From positions 54,314 through 118,313 of the forward strand of contig JAKSYS010000112.1 in NCBI GenBank assembly GCA_022925895.1: DNA of 64,000 bases. The letters are read 5' to 3'. Below are positions 39,298 through 50,691 of this stretch, piece after piece; the stretch's first letter is position 1, and every line of letters starts with the position of its first letter. Under the pieces are notes generated by a model. It did no database searches and was not told where the DNA came from. It worked only from the letters and a program-made list of their open reading frames with translations. The DNA is from Fragilaria crotonensis (taxonomy: Eukaryota > Bacillariophyta > Fragilariophyceae > Fragilariales > Fragilariaceae). Both the position numbers and the translations under genes were made by a program.

Positions 39298-41817
39298 ATG
39301 TGGTTTCATGGTGGTCTGATCGTTCTCTTCGCGACGGGGTCGAATGCACTCATTGCCCCCAAGGCACGTACGCTACACAACTCCGGGCTCATGATGTCAT
39401 CAAGGGCAGAGATGAGTGAGATGATGAAGGAAGTTCGGTCAAAAATGGCTGAAAACGAAGATGTTGATTTAGTCATGCAAGCCCTTCGAGGAAGCAACAT
39501 GAACGATGACGATTCCCAGGTGCAAGGTCTTGAAATGAAGCTTGTCGATGTAGGAGATGGTGTGCTTCCTCTGTACTATGACCCGATTGCGTTGAAAGCG
39601 TTCTTCTCGGCTAGACCGAAGGCTGTGATGACGAGAATTTTCCAACTCGTCACGGTTGGAGGTGGAGTCTTTTTTGGAACTGTTCTCGACCAGGTGTTGG
39701 GCAGACTTAAGAATAACCCCGATCTGGAGGTGCAGAGAGCTGGAGAACTGCGTGACACAATTACGAGTCTCGGTCCTATGGTAAGCCCGTGCAAACAATT
39801 GTCATCTTTCGTGTTACGTCATCTGGAACCTAACCAAACCAACTTTATGAACAGTTTATCAAACTTGGACAGGCCCTGTCCATTCGCCCTGATATCTTGT
39901 CGCCGCGTTCAATGGTGGAGTTGCAAAAACTTTGTGACAAAGTACCTTCGTATCCGTCTGAGATTGCGTTCCGCACTATTAAGGATGAACTGGGCAAGAC
40001 GCCGGATGAACTTTTTTCGGAGATTACGCCGGAGCCCGTAGCTGCCGCAAGTCTGGGACAGGTGTACAAAGCAACGCTCCGGGGGACGGGTGAAGTTGTT
40101 GCTGTTAAGGTATGTGGGAGGGGAAAGCCGTTTTATAATATAATCGCTGTCGTCACGTCACACTCATCTTTCTGTTCCAGACTCAACGCCCGAAAGTACT
40201 TGAGACTGTCTCGTTGGATTTATACCTAGCGCGCGAGCTTGGTATGTTCGCTCGCAATTTTCCTGCTTTGACCCAACGATTTGATGCTGTGGCTCTCTTG
40301 GACGAATTTGCCTACAGAATCTACCAAGAGATGGATTACAATTTGGAATGTGAGAATGGTATTCGCATTAGGGAAGAGATGTCTGTTCTTCCGCAAGTGG
40401 TGATTCCAAAGAATTATCCGCAGTTCACATCTAGAAGAGTCCATGTGGCTGAATGGATTGAAGGGGAGAAGTTGAGTCAGTCGAAAGCCGATGATGTTGG
40501 TGCCCTTGTCAATTTAGGTGTGATCACGTATTTGACACAGTTGTTGGAGTTTGGTTTTTTTCATGCAGACCCTCATCCTGGAAATATGCTACGAACCTAC
40601 GATGGAAAGCTTGCTATTCTTGATTTTGGTTTGATGACTGAGATCACTGATAATCAGAAGTACGGCATGATTGAGGCAATTGCACACCTGATCAACCGAG
40701 ATTACAACGAAATTGGTCAGGATTTTATCAACCTCGACTTCATCCCAAAAGGAACCGATACTACGCCCATCGTTCCTGCATTGACGAAAGTCTTTGATGT
40801 AGCCTTAGCTGGTGGTGGTGCCAAGAGTATCAACTTTCAAGAGCTCGCCGCAGACTTGGCACAGATTACGTTTGACTATCCGTTCCAAATCCCACCCTAC
40901 TTCGCGCTGGTCATTCGCGCTATTTCTGTTCTCGAGGGCATTGCACTCGTTGGTAATCCAAACGTGAGTTCACCGTCGTTCTATCTGATCTCGTTCCATG
41001 TGTCGTTCATTTCCTAACCTGTTCTCACTCGTCGCAGTTTGCCATTATTGACGAGGCATATCCATACATTGCTCGGCGTCTCATGACAGATGAATCCCCA
41101 AGATTGCGGGCTGCTTTGAGGTACATGGTCTACGGTCGTGATAACGCCTTTGATGCGGAGAATGTGATTGACTTGCTCCAGGCTCTGGAAAAGTTCAAGA
41201 GTATTCGCGACGATGGTGACGGAAGTGCTTTCAAGGTGGATGGCATCCGAGGGTCGAAGGATTTGGGAACGGCTGGAGATTTCGTCGGATCCCAGAAAGT
41301 AGACACTTCCGATCGGGATTCCGATGTTGGGGATGGGCGATTCCGAGTGAGCTCGAACAATGGCGTCGTCAACCAACCGAAGAACGAGGATGAACAAACT
41401 GTACGCGAGGCGCTTCGATTCTTCTTCAATCCCGAGGGAAAGGTATTTCGCGAATTCATGTTGGAAGAAATCGTTACCGTTGTGGATGCATCAGGACGTG
41501 ATGCCGCACAAGAACTGGCACGTTCGTTAGGTCTTGCCAACTTCCCTGTGCCGTCATTTTTGCGAGCCATGACTCCCGAGCTTAGCGAGCAGGATAGGCG
41601 AATTGTGGATCAGATCCGCAAGCTTGTTCAATTTTTGTTCGGCGATTTTGATGGCGTTGGCAACAATCAGCGCCTCCGCGAACTGGTGCCAGTGGTCCGC
41701 GAATTTGGCCCACAATTGCGAGAGTTTGGTACCCTCCTAGTCGCAAGGCTTACGGAGAAGAATATTTCGAGAGGTCTCAACTGGGCAACATCGCAGCTAG
41801 CAGGATCGACAAGATAG
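39298..41817 (+). CDS. plastid ABC1/UbiB-family atypical kinase
   Basis: Four exons (39298-39780, 39855-40109, 40181-40963, 41038-41817) with introns of 71-74 nt give 766 residues. A hydrophobic signal peptide and a basic/Ser stretch (MWFHGGLIVLFATGSNALIA) suggest import into a secondary plastid. ABC1 motifs are KLGQALSIRPD after the first intron, the Ala-rich loop AAASLGQVY (from A224), the invariant Lys in VAVK (K246, last codon of exon 2), HADPHPGN (H374-N381) and the metal-binding LDFG (D394). In plants, plastid members sit in plastoglobules and affect prenylquinone and lipid metabolism. The C-terminal ~250 residues are a family-variable extension, with an acidic linker near the third intron. 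Confidence 0.93.
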
Positions 41818-41876
41818 GCGCATGTACATTTTCAGACATAGTATTTGCCATAGGCGGTGTCCTCAACTATATTAGC

Positions 41877-42389
41877 CTACGATCGTGTCTCATCTTCGGA
41901 GAGCCACTGTCGAATCGTAACGTCCATGGCTGCATCGACGGCATGGTCAATAGGTTTGACTATGAAAGGGATAGACCCAAGGCCGATAGCTGTTGGCAGC
42001 CAGGACGCGGCAAACACGGGCAGGGTTGGTGTACGAGAAACGACAAAGCGCGAGGCCTTGACTAACATGTTGATAGTATACCCTGGAACTAGGACGGAGG
42101 CCAAAGTTTGCCAAATCATCGCATCGCACGTCGCAATAGAGGTATGTACCTCCCGAGACCGACTGTTCGTCCTGGCGTCGTAATTTGTCCACGTTGTGTA
42201 ACCAACACTTGCTGAATCCAAAATGCAATAGCTAAAGGCAACAATGTACGATGGGACCACAAGGAACGGAAATTGGTATCTGAAAGATTCTCCGACTTCA
42301 TTGGCATAGCCAAGATACCTCAAAGGTGAATCTCGAAAGATGTTACCCTGAGGTTCCCTTTCCGATTGGTTCCCCTCAGTGGTTTTCAT
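41877..42389 (-). CDS. mitochondrial fission process protein 1 (MTP18 family)
   Basis: 170 residues from the ATG at 42389. The open frame extends to 42449 but only with a GTG. Family blocks are FRDSPLRYLGYANEVGESFR near the N-terminus, then DAMIWQTLASVLVPGYTIN, then TAIGLGSIPFIVKPIDHAVD. Three or four hydrophobic segments fit an inner-mitochondrial-membrane protein. In animals MTP18 promotes mitochondrial fission. Convergent with the ABC1 kinase, 59 bp apart. An upstream exon cannot be excluded. Confidence 0.9.
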   Translation of the reverse strand: MKTTEGNQSEREPQGNIFRDSPLRYLGYANEVGESFRYQFPFLVVPSYIVAFSYCILDSASVGYTTWTNYDARTNSRSREVHTSIATCDAMIWQTLASVLVPGYTINMLVKASRFVVSRTPTLPVFAASWLPTAIGLGSIPFIVKPIDHAVDAAMDVTIRQWLSEDETRS

Positions 42390-43314
42390 TATGGTTAATG
42401 CGCGTCCCTGTTCTCCCTGGTCCTTGTCCGACCTCGGCACAAATGTCACGAAGAAATCTCTTATAATACGACGTTCGGCGGCGGACTTCAGTACGCTTGA
42501 TCTGGATTGCTCTTTCGTTACAGCTTCTCGTTCATGCTCAACGCGTCATGGTACCTGGTTTGAATCGGCACTTGGGTGAGTGTGCTGCGCTGTGCTGTGG
42601 CCTGTGGCTTGTGGATCTACTTGAACGGATGTGGTGATGTGGTGAGTGGTGAGTGGTGAGTGGTGATGCTTTCGCGTGGTTGAGCGAAGGATAATGGGAA
42701 AAGACAGTAACGGTATGACAGTGTCAGTAAAACACTGTCAGTGCCGCGGACGGATCCAACGAACACGCACCATGAACAACCATGAAAACCGTTCCTTGAG
42801 TGGTTGCTGTCATGTTTGGACAGATGTGTGCTCTCAGTTCTGTCGATGATGCTCAGCGATACTCTGGCAGAAACCTCGTCACGTGTATGGAGAATTCGAA
42901 GTAGTATGTACTCAGCACCCTGTGTTCCTTGCAACCAGCGCCTTCTGTCGAGATGAGACCCTAGAGCGGCGAGGGAACCGTCGCGACAGGCCGTGACCTC
43001 CGCACCTTCTCTGTCCACCTTCGTTGGTGTTCGATTTCGTGGGCTGGCTGAATTATTTTTTGCCGTGGTTGACAAGGATTGTATACACAACGAGGCTGCC
43101 GTTCACGACCAGGGATGTCGTTTCATTGCACATATTGCCCACGTGAATCTTGACGTATTCCACGATTTCGAAACTTCAGAATTCGCAAAGTATCTCGCTC
43201 ACCGTAGCGTCAAATTCAATAACAAATCGTGGATAGTTCAAGTCTCGTCTGCGAGAGCACTGATCACAATTCCTTCACTGTGATCTCACAACAAAGGACG
43301 CGAGGTGAAGAAAA
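42390..43314. other. divergent intergenic region
   Basis: 925 bp between the MTP18-like gene (minus) and the sulfotransferase gene (plus). It holds a short tandem GTGGTGAGTGGTGAGT repeat at ~42632-42667. Open frames 42617-43090 (minus) and 42993-43283 (plus) overlap in opposite senses and have no recognisable product. Confidence 0.45.
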
Positions 43315-44596
43315 ATGACGTCCAAATCTCCTCAGAAAAAACACCCCACCAAGCGAACGGTTTCCATTCCACAGGCGGTTGTCTTGGCTGCTCTGTCGGC
43401 ATCTGTGGGTGTTATTTCAACTGCGCTGATCTTTGCTCATTTCCTGGTCGGCTCCAACTACTATTCTGATGGTTCTCTGTTTTCGATCACTTCGACACGA
43501 AAGACACGCACCATTCATCCGCGTGGTGGCTTATTGAGTGCATCATCCCAGGCTGCCAAGAATCTTCAACCATTGTTGGCTCCTTCAACCACGGTGGAAG
43601 CCACCGGTCCTTGGCCAAAGGTCGTTTGGCTCATGTCATTTCCAAATAGGTGAGTTGGTGGTTGTTAGGGAACTTGTTGGATGGTTTTCGATGCGTCGCT
43701 CACCTCGTTACACTTGGACCCTGGACAGTGGAACGAGCTACACACTTCACTTGGTTCGAGAAGCAACCAACACCACAACGGCGACAAATTATGCACTTGA
43801 GGGTGACATAAAGGATAGTCCAAGTATTCCCATCCACGCCTCTGCACTCCAGGGTCCATTTTTCCAGCTCTGCAAGGATAGGCAAACAACCCCTCCGACA
43901 ACACACATTTTGACCAAAACCCATTGCAATGCCTTTTGTTCTGATTGTCTTCCCAAGAATTATATCGAAACGCCCCGATCGTTTGAAGTTTCGTGTCGGA
44001 GCGGTACAAAGGCGGTAGCCGACCAATCTGGGTATTTGTATAAGCAAAGCGTGACCTACGATCAATCTCTTGTTACGAAAGCTGTTCATTTGTTCCGCCA
44101 TCCATTGGACAATGTCGTTGCGCGTTACCATCTTGAATACAATACTTTACGCAAAAAGGAAGCCGGATGGGAAAGAGTCATCCAAACAATCGCACTGGAT
44201 TTGTAGCGTGGTGCAAAGAGATGGACAACACTTCTCAGCTCCCAAAGATGCGTTGGATTGACCCTCAACTCATGAACCTATTGATGAAGATTCCTTGCCA
44301 CCAAGAGTTTTATCGCTACATCCAGTGGCACAACCTTGCATTTGATGTCACAAGGGGGAAGGGAGTATCAGTTCACGTCGTCCACTATCATAATTACAGT
44401 GAGAACTTTTGATGAGACGCTCAAAAGGCTTCTTAACTTTCTCGAACTCTCGCGCAATGGGAAGGTTGAGCAATTTCACGCCGGGAAGGTGTATGCTGAT
44501 TACTACACACTAGCCGAACGACAGAATATCCGAGTTGTTATTCGTGAACTTGCTTCGGTGGATACTTGGGAGAATCTGAAGGATTACGAGTTCTAG
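43315..44596 (+). CDS. membrane-anchored sulfotransferase-like protein, two apparent frameshifts
   Basis: Exon 43315-43649, a 79-nt intron, then 43729-44596, about 400 residues. The N-terminus has one membrane anchor (residues ~20-45), as in a type II Golgi enzyme. Sulfotransferase motifs: the 5'-phosphosulfate loop SFPNSGTSY is rebuilt by splicing, and the 3'-phosphate motif is HLFRHPLDNVVARYHLEYN. Then WCKEMD, VHVVHYHNY, DETLKRLLNFLEL and a C-terminal GKVYADYYT...WENLKDYEF as in diatom sulfotransferases. The frame is lost near 44170 (GGGAAAGAG, one A fewer than expected) and regained near 44410 (CTTTTG, one T more). The substrate is likely a glycan or glycoprotein, with PAPS as donor. Confidence 0.85.
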
Positions 44597-45152
44597 TTAA
44601 GTAGTGGAAGAAAGATAACATAGAGACGAAGGAAATTGGACCAAATAGGTGTCATGTGCAATCTTTGGATGCATTGGCCGATCGCAGAACCAAGAAACTT
44701 TTCTGTTTCGTTCTGGAAGGCAAAACAATTGACTATAGACATGTTTCATTTGAGATGAAAATGATGCGCGGTCATTCTTTCCAGACTAATGGGTATCTAT
44801 GCTCCAGACGCCTTTCCGATGTCCCCGCCATTGTGTTTTGTGACAGCTCCGAGATTGATACGATCAAGTTCATGGCGAAATCGACACCGCGACTGTGGGA
44901 CTCAGGCCACCGAGCTCCCGAGGCCGATCAATTCTCGCCGACAATTCCCCTTGCGCTGGCAACTCCTACCACCTTAGGACCAATGCCTTGCAAGTCTTGA
45001 AATCCCACCCGTCCCTGAACACTGCAATCCAACGATCTGTCCGTTCGTCGCGACTCACCACAATCCGATGTCTCATTAATTTCGAATTCTTACGTTTTCT
45101 GAGTCCGTCGATTGGTACCTTTTCAATTTGAGAGCCCACGCTACTAAATGCG
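44597..45152. other. intergenic between convergent genes, weak open frame only
   Basis: An open frame at 44656-45000 (plus) begins with GTG, not ATG. It has moderately protein-like composition (RRLSDVPAIVFCDSSEIDT) but no recognised domain. I leave it unannotated as a gene. Confidence 0.35.
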
Positions 45153-46816
45153 TCAACGCGACGAAAGCTCCGAGTCACAAAAGCTCATCCAGCCACCAAA
45201 ACCCCTCGCCCATTGTTGAATATTTTCGAAGCACCAACCGATCATCGCTCGACGCCTTTCCAGCACGTCTAACTTGTAATCGCGAATATTGCAGATTTTT
45301 GTGATGGAAAGAACCCTAACTTCTCTGTATTTCTTGTCGGTGGCTCGACGAAACGTATCGGAAAAATTTTGCTTGGCCTTTACAACTGCCATATCCTCCT
45401 CTCTCAAATCAAAAGCTTCTTGTCGAGCCATGTAGCGATAGGGCACCCCAACGTTGCCACATTGACAATACCATGTGTCGGAAGCGCCCACGATTCCTTG
45501 TCACGAATGAATTGAGGCAGGATTAAGGTCCGGTTTGTTTTTAATGCAATCTCCACAAGTGCGCTGATGTACACTGAAACCTTGTTGTAGGCGGTGTCCT
45601 CGTCCATAAGGGTGTCACGCATGAAACAGCGATTCCAACAATCATTTGACTCGATGTCACCAGAGGCTACCTTGAGGAACTTCTCATTACGGCCGATTGG
45701 CTCTGGGTCCCACCCCAAATACTTGGCGACCCCCAATTTTAATGCCAGAGGAGTGAAGGGAACCGGAAACAACGGATGGATGCAATATGTGGTGTCATAG
45801 ACGGAAGGTGGGTTGTGATTTGACATCAAGTGATGAGGAAGGTGTATATGTGTGAAATTCCTAAATCCTTGACAGTGAATTAGCAAGTCATGTTTGCGCT
45901 CCGTGTCGTTAAGGAGATAGTACTCGGGATATGTCAACAAGATGTCATCATCTCCGTTTTGACCTTCAGGCGGCAGACAATGAAAGTAAACGTTTTGATC
46001 AAAGAACTCTTTCGTCGCATTGGCATGGTCGACGTATTCAAAGTTATCCAGACTGTAACTCAGAACCTTCCGCAGTCCACGAAAGAAGGGACCCATCTTG
46101 CGAGACGCCATAAACGTCCCAATATTGGAGTAGAACCCAACGTCGCCATGGCCCGTGTGGATGAGATCCTGATTTTGGTTGAGGAACAGAGCAACTGGAT
46201 TCCTGCGACAGAAAACGTCCATTTCTATGAAGAAACCCCGATATCCTAAATCGGCGATTGCAGCCGCGACTCCAAATTTCGAATCTGCGACTCGCGAATA
46301 GGAAGCGGGAGGAGCATCCCAATGAACTGCAGAAAAGCCAAGTTGGCAGGCTCTCTCAGCTGTCTTCTCTTCAAGCGCGACAACTAAAACAGGATCCAAA
46401 CCTAAAGTCTTCCATTTTTCCAAGAGAATGCTTAGATTGGCCCGGTACGCATCACCCCCCGAAATGGTCCACTGGAATGGACGGTTGTCGTCAGGGTTAG
46501 CAGGTGGGAGTTGTGAATGGTATTGTTCCCATGTCACACCACAAACCGACATGTGAAGATTGGTGCCTGTACTTGCTACATGCGACTTCACTTCGAAATT
46601 GTCGGATTCGTGAGGTGTGGGAGGTGAAATGCTCGCCGCGTGCCAGGAGACTTCTGACGTTGTGAAGTCATCGGCCTTCCAAGCGACGAACATTGTATTA
46701 CCTGCCAATACGATCAGTATTCCTGCCAGAAGTGGACGCCAACTTGACCAGATATGGAGGCTCCATTGCCTTTTTAGTCCCAACCTCGAAATGCTCGGCG
46801 GGGTTGTCATGACCAT
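45153..46816 (-). CDS. Golgi-type nucleotide-sugar glycosyltransferase, one apparent frameshift
   Basis: 554 residues if a single-base shift is allowed. A type II anchor is present (LLAGILIVLAGNTMFVAW, residues ~30-50). The catalytic region follows: DSKFGVAAAIADLGYRGFFI leads into EMDVFC, the DxD-type metal/nucleotide site of Nucleotid_trans-like enzymes, then DVGFYSNIGTFMAS and EFFDQNVYFH. The C-terminal ~200 residues (NDCWNRCFMRDTLMDED, LKTNRTLILPQFI) recall fucosyltransferase-like domains. The frame breaks near 45440 at a GGGG run: upstream ATLG, downstream VPYRYMARQEAFDLREED. One more G would restore it. The ATG at 46816 is the first; the open frame extends to 46843 with GTG. Convergent with the sulfotransferase. 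Confidence 0.8.
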
Positions 46817-47529
46817 ACTCGTGTTGGTCGAATGGATCCGCACAGAATTGTGACGGGTGATGTGGGTTTTGGTGAATGAGAGAATGAGAGGATGAGCAAT
46901 GCATGCATTTGTATAAATGTTGTTCAGTTCATGATTCGTGATTCAAGAACGTCCTCCTGATGGTGTTTTATGATATCATATGACTAATACTCGTACCTGG
47001 TAGCTGGTACTGGAGTACGTTACTGCGGTAGTCGGAGCACTTAAGAGCACATCGTGTATATACTTAAATACTGATACGATGAATATATGTATATTTATAC
47101 ATGCATTCCGGTACAAGTATGTAATACAGTTGTCCCTCAACACCTCAACAACCACCTTAAATCGGTTATATAAATTTTTTTCTATTAGTCAAATCGTTGA
47201 GCCTGCTATACGTTCGTCAAAATTTGATCATCAAATCGACTGCCTCAATGATGTGCGTCTACATCTGACGTAGCGTTGTAGTTCTCAAACACACGAGTTC
47301 GGCAAGGACAGATTTTTACATAGATACTACATAGTAGTAAATGAACAACAAGGAGCAATCATTTGTTGGTGGTGCTGCTGTTCACGGAGTGAGTCAGTTG
47401 CGTATCAGTTGTGTCATCAGGATGTGAATGAACCACAAAAGCAATGATTGAGGCAAGGATTGCACTAAATTACCAGATTCAATCAGACTTGTCAAACAGC
47501 TTACCAAAGGTTGTTGGCATTTCAGTCGC
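46817..47529. other. intergenic with GTAC-word cluster
   Basis: Upstream of the glycosyltransferase. GTAC words cluster at 46985-47030 (CGTACCTGGTAGCTGGTACTG). AT-rich from 47050. No gene seen. Confidence 0.45.
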
Positions 47530-47830
47530 AAGTAGAAGTATACAGCAACAACAGCAACACATTTGAAAGTGATTCTAAAAAAACAAAGAGACACAACAAC
47601 CATTTGTACCAAAACCAGCTCATCTTTATTGCCCTGATGGGCTGATGGGAGCCACAGTGTTCTTCCGCTAAGCATTGTTCCTCAGCATATTATATAAATA
47701 CCAACACTGCAACAACAGCAACACATTTGAAACTAATTATAACAAGAGGAACAACAATCATTTGTACAAGAACCAACACACCAGTGTTATTCCACTCAGC
47801 ATTCTTCATGATTTTTCATAAATACCAAAA
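47530..47830 (+). repeat. degenerate direct duplication, two units
   Basis: Two successive units share ordered blocks: CAACAACAGCAACACATTTGA (47542 and 47711), ACAACAATCATTTGTAC / ACAACAACCATTTGTAC, a CAGTGTT...TTCC...CTCAGCAT...block, and TATAAATACCAA. Lengths differ by an insertion in the first. Origin unknown. Confidence 0.6.
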
Positions 47831-49407
47831 GTGTTCCAACAGAGCAAAGTGCAGAATGAAAACATAAGAAGAGCAAGAATACCACCAACAGCCCAATAGT
47901 GCAAGAACAACATCATCTGATGATGATGTTTGTATCAAGGCATCAACATTTTTCACTACTCAGGAAAATGAGATTGCAAGGACTGTTCAAAAGGTTTTGG
48001 CATGTGTCAAATACAAGGGCAATTTCCCTTGGATGAGAGGATTCTAAGGTTCAGCAGCAGTGCCCCCAATATGGTCAAGGTATGCATTTTGAGTTGTTGG
48101 AATGATAGCTGGTGGGTTGTACTTCTTTACCTGGACTCCACCTTTTGTTGGTCTATTTTCATTGATGCTTGCTCTACCTTTCTTCAGAAATACAAAGGAT
48201 TGCTCAAAGTTCTACCAGGATGTAGTGCTGAGTAGTCGTTGTGTTGCTTATTTGCATCGTCACCAACCTTTCACAATATGGTGTGCTTTTGTAAGTGTGT
48301 CTAGAATGTTCCACACCTTTCCAGCTGTCTATATTTGTATCTCCTCATGATTGATCTTGATGGATTCCAATGGATAAGCTTGTGGTTTTCTTTTTTTGCA
48401 GTTATCAAGCCCTCACCCTCACCTTGGAGACATAACAAACACCAGCATTGTAGCCAACTAAACTGTCACAACAATCACTATGATTTGATGGAATCTTTGG
48501 TTCTTTGTTACAAGCTATGTGCCATCATCAAGTTTGCTGAAGTTGCCAATATGTCCCTTCAGTATTAGCAGTTCAGGTGCATGACCATTTTTTGCGAAGA
48601 GAAGCAAATGATGAGGATGTAAGACAATGGGGTTGTGACAGCAAGATGAAACAAGCTCAACACGCCAAGAAACAAGAATGAGACGTAACAAACAAACTTG
48701 AGCAAGACATGTGGAGTTATGTATCTCATGTGTCGTATTGTTGCTTGCATCTACCGGCCGGTAGACGAATCTATTTGATATATGTATTTGAATTCTCCAA
48801 CTGGTGCACAACGGATACAACAAAATGTTGAGGATTGGTTGCCAATGCAATCTTTTGTTATTGCTCTTCGTTATGCTACGCCTGCAGAGATTCTAGAGAC
48901 TACGGTAGCGACAACTGAGAAGAGGATACCCCCCAGGTACAAGTACGGGATTGGAGCTTACGGGGAAAGCAACAAGGACGAGACTCACAGACATTCCTGG
49001 AATTAACCTTGTTTCCAGACCCAGACCCACATGCGATTTCCATCCCTATGCATACGTCATACAACAATGCTTTAAAACAACTGCTGGTAGGTATACATAG
49101 AAAATGGAGAGCGCGAGATCTGGTGCTGGGCTAAGTCCTCAACGATACTCCCGCCATAGGCGCACTTTTCAGCCTATTTCTATCGAATCCATCAGGAGCA
49201 AACGATTAAGGGCACATTTTGTGCAAAAATTATAGGAGGGTTCTGAGAATCTACACGATGAGTTGATGACGTATAATTGGAGTCGCTCTTAAGTTCTTTT
49301 GCTACCACCAATCAGACTTTCCTAGCATTCTTCTCGCTAGCCTTCCTTCTCATCGCAACGCCGCAGCGCAACAGCTTTTCAACCCTTCGCGAGATGGCAC
49401 CGGTAAT
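47831..49407. other. gene-poor stretch, nothing recognised
   Basis: About 1.6 kb with only short open frames of unbiased composition (48002-48350, 48335-48568, 48850-48515 minus). It may be an old transposon. No terminal repeats were noticed. Short CCGGCCGG word at 48754. Confidence 0.35.
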
Positions 49408-50143
49408 TCATTCCTTCTTTTCTTCCTCCTTCGCGCAATCCATAATCTCAATCCTGTAGGAATCATTGGTGTAGACACACATTGACGTGGCAATCTTCAT
49501 GGCTTTTGTGGCAACTTCTTCTGCTGACAACTCTTCAATATCTATCAAGGCGCGTGCCGCAGCTGTTTCATATGATGAGCCAGCGCAGCATAAAAGCATC
49601 GACATACATTCAACTTCTGCTGCAACTTACCGATCGCAAAGGCGCTGCCGCTTCCGACTCAAGAATTCCATCATTGGACTCCAAAACGTCGCCGTTTCCA
49701 GTGACTTCCAACGAAACTTCGGCGTCTGCCACCAAGAGCGACGCCGCCAAAGGCCTTAAGTTCTTATCCGTTCGCCAACCCTTGGCCAACTCGACGCAAC
49801 TGCGCACAAGTTGACCTGGATGTTCCTCTATTTTCTTTTCCAACCGATCAACTAACGAAAAAGCATCGGCAGTGGAACCGGCAAAGCCAACAATCGTATT
49901 TCCCGCTCCATCCCTCCCCTTCAAAACTCGAATTTTCTTCGCATTCGGTTTCACGATCATACTGCTCATGGAGACTTGCCCATCACCCATCATGCAGACT
50001 TTCCCATTCTTGCGAACACACAAAATTGTAGTGCCATGATATTGCTCAAGCAGTTGGGTCGCCGACGCATGGTACGCACAACGATGAGACGCTGAGAGTT
50101 GTCGTAACGGTGTCCTAGCAAGAACTTGGGTCATAGAAATCAT
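49408..50143 (-). CDS. hslV: mitochondrial HslV (ClpQ) protease subunit, one apparent frameshift
   Basis: Exons 50143-49631 and 49562-49408 join across a 68-nt intron (GTAAGT...GAAACAG), about 222 residues. A presequence of ~38 residues precedes the catalytic N-terminal Thr in [14 protein letters not shown]. Family blocks follow: [80 protein letters not shown], then [16 protein letters not shown] and [10 protein letters not shown]. HslV forms a dodecamer that degrades proteins unfolded by HslU. Between GDGIL-type sequence and GSGSAFAI the frame slips by one (49655-49665): CTTGAGTC, where CTTGGAGTC would restore the frame. The ATG at 50143 is the first in frame. Confidence 0.93.
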
Positions 50144-50691
50144 GTTGGAAAATCAACGATGGCAAGTGAATCAGTGTAGAGGTGTTCTGTATTGGTCTAC
50201 TCGATTCTTTGTTTTGGGATCAATCTTGATGGACGCGACGTCCGGAGTTGATCCAGAATCAGGGCACTCGGAGCTGAGCTCGGAGTCCATCGTTCGGCAT
50301 CCATGGCTCCGAGGACAGTACTCTAGTAGAAACAAGTAGCACTAGCAGTACTATAGTAGACTTGTACCAGGTATTACAAATACTTGTACAAGTTACCAGT
50401 CCTCCAGTACTCGTACAAAATACAAGTACTCCAGTACTCGAGTACTGGTTACTGGTTAGTGTACATTCTACATACTCGAGTAGAAATTCTTCTGCAAAGC
50501 CCTGTTGTTTGCGTGGCTGACAGTTTTGGGTCGGCGACTGACGTGTTGGTGGGACAGCAAGAAAAATGGCCATTGCCTTTGCGATCGATCACAATTCACA
50601 GGTCAATTTCCTGAGCAAGTCGCGTACAGCTTTCAATCGACGCCACCCGTCGGAAGAAGTCGTTCCTCCTACTCTTTTCCATCATTGTACA
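50144..50691. other. divergent intergenic region with strong GTAC-word cluster
   Basis: Between HslV (minus) and the Cys-motif gene (plus). From ~50315 to 50475 nearly every 10-20 bp holds a GTAC or AGTACT word (AGTACTCGTACAAAATACAA, AGTACTCCAGTACTCGAGTA). No gene seen. An in-frame extension of the next gene upstream to 50566 exists, but its signal peptide argues for the ATG at 50692. Confidence 0.55.

Noticed and set aside
42617-43283. Overlapping opposite-strand open frames of 157 and 96 codons
   Set aside because: No domain, no start context, and part is encoded by the GTGGTGAGT repeat. Likely chance in the divergent promoter region.
44656-45000. 114-codon open frame between sulfotransferase and glycosyltransferase
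   Set aside because: It starts with GTG and has no recognised domain. Kept only as a remark.
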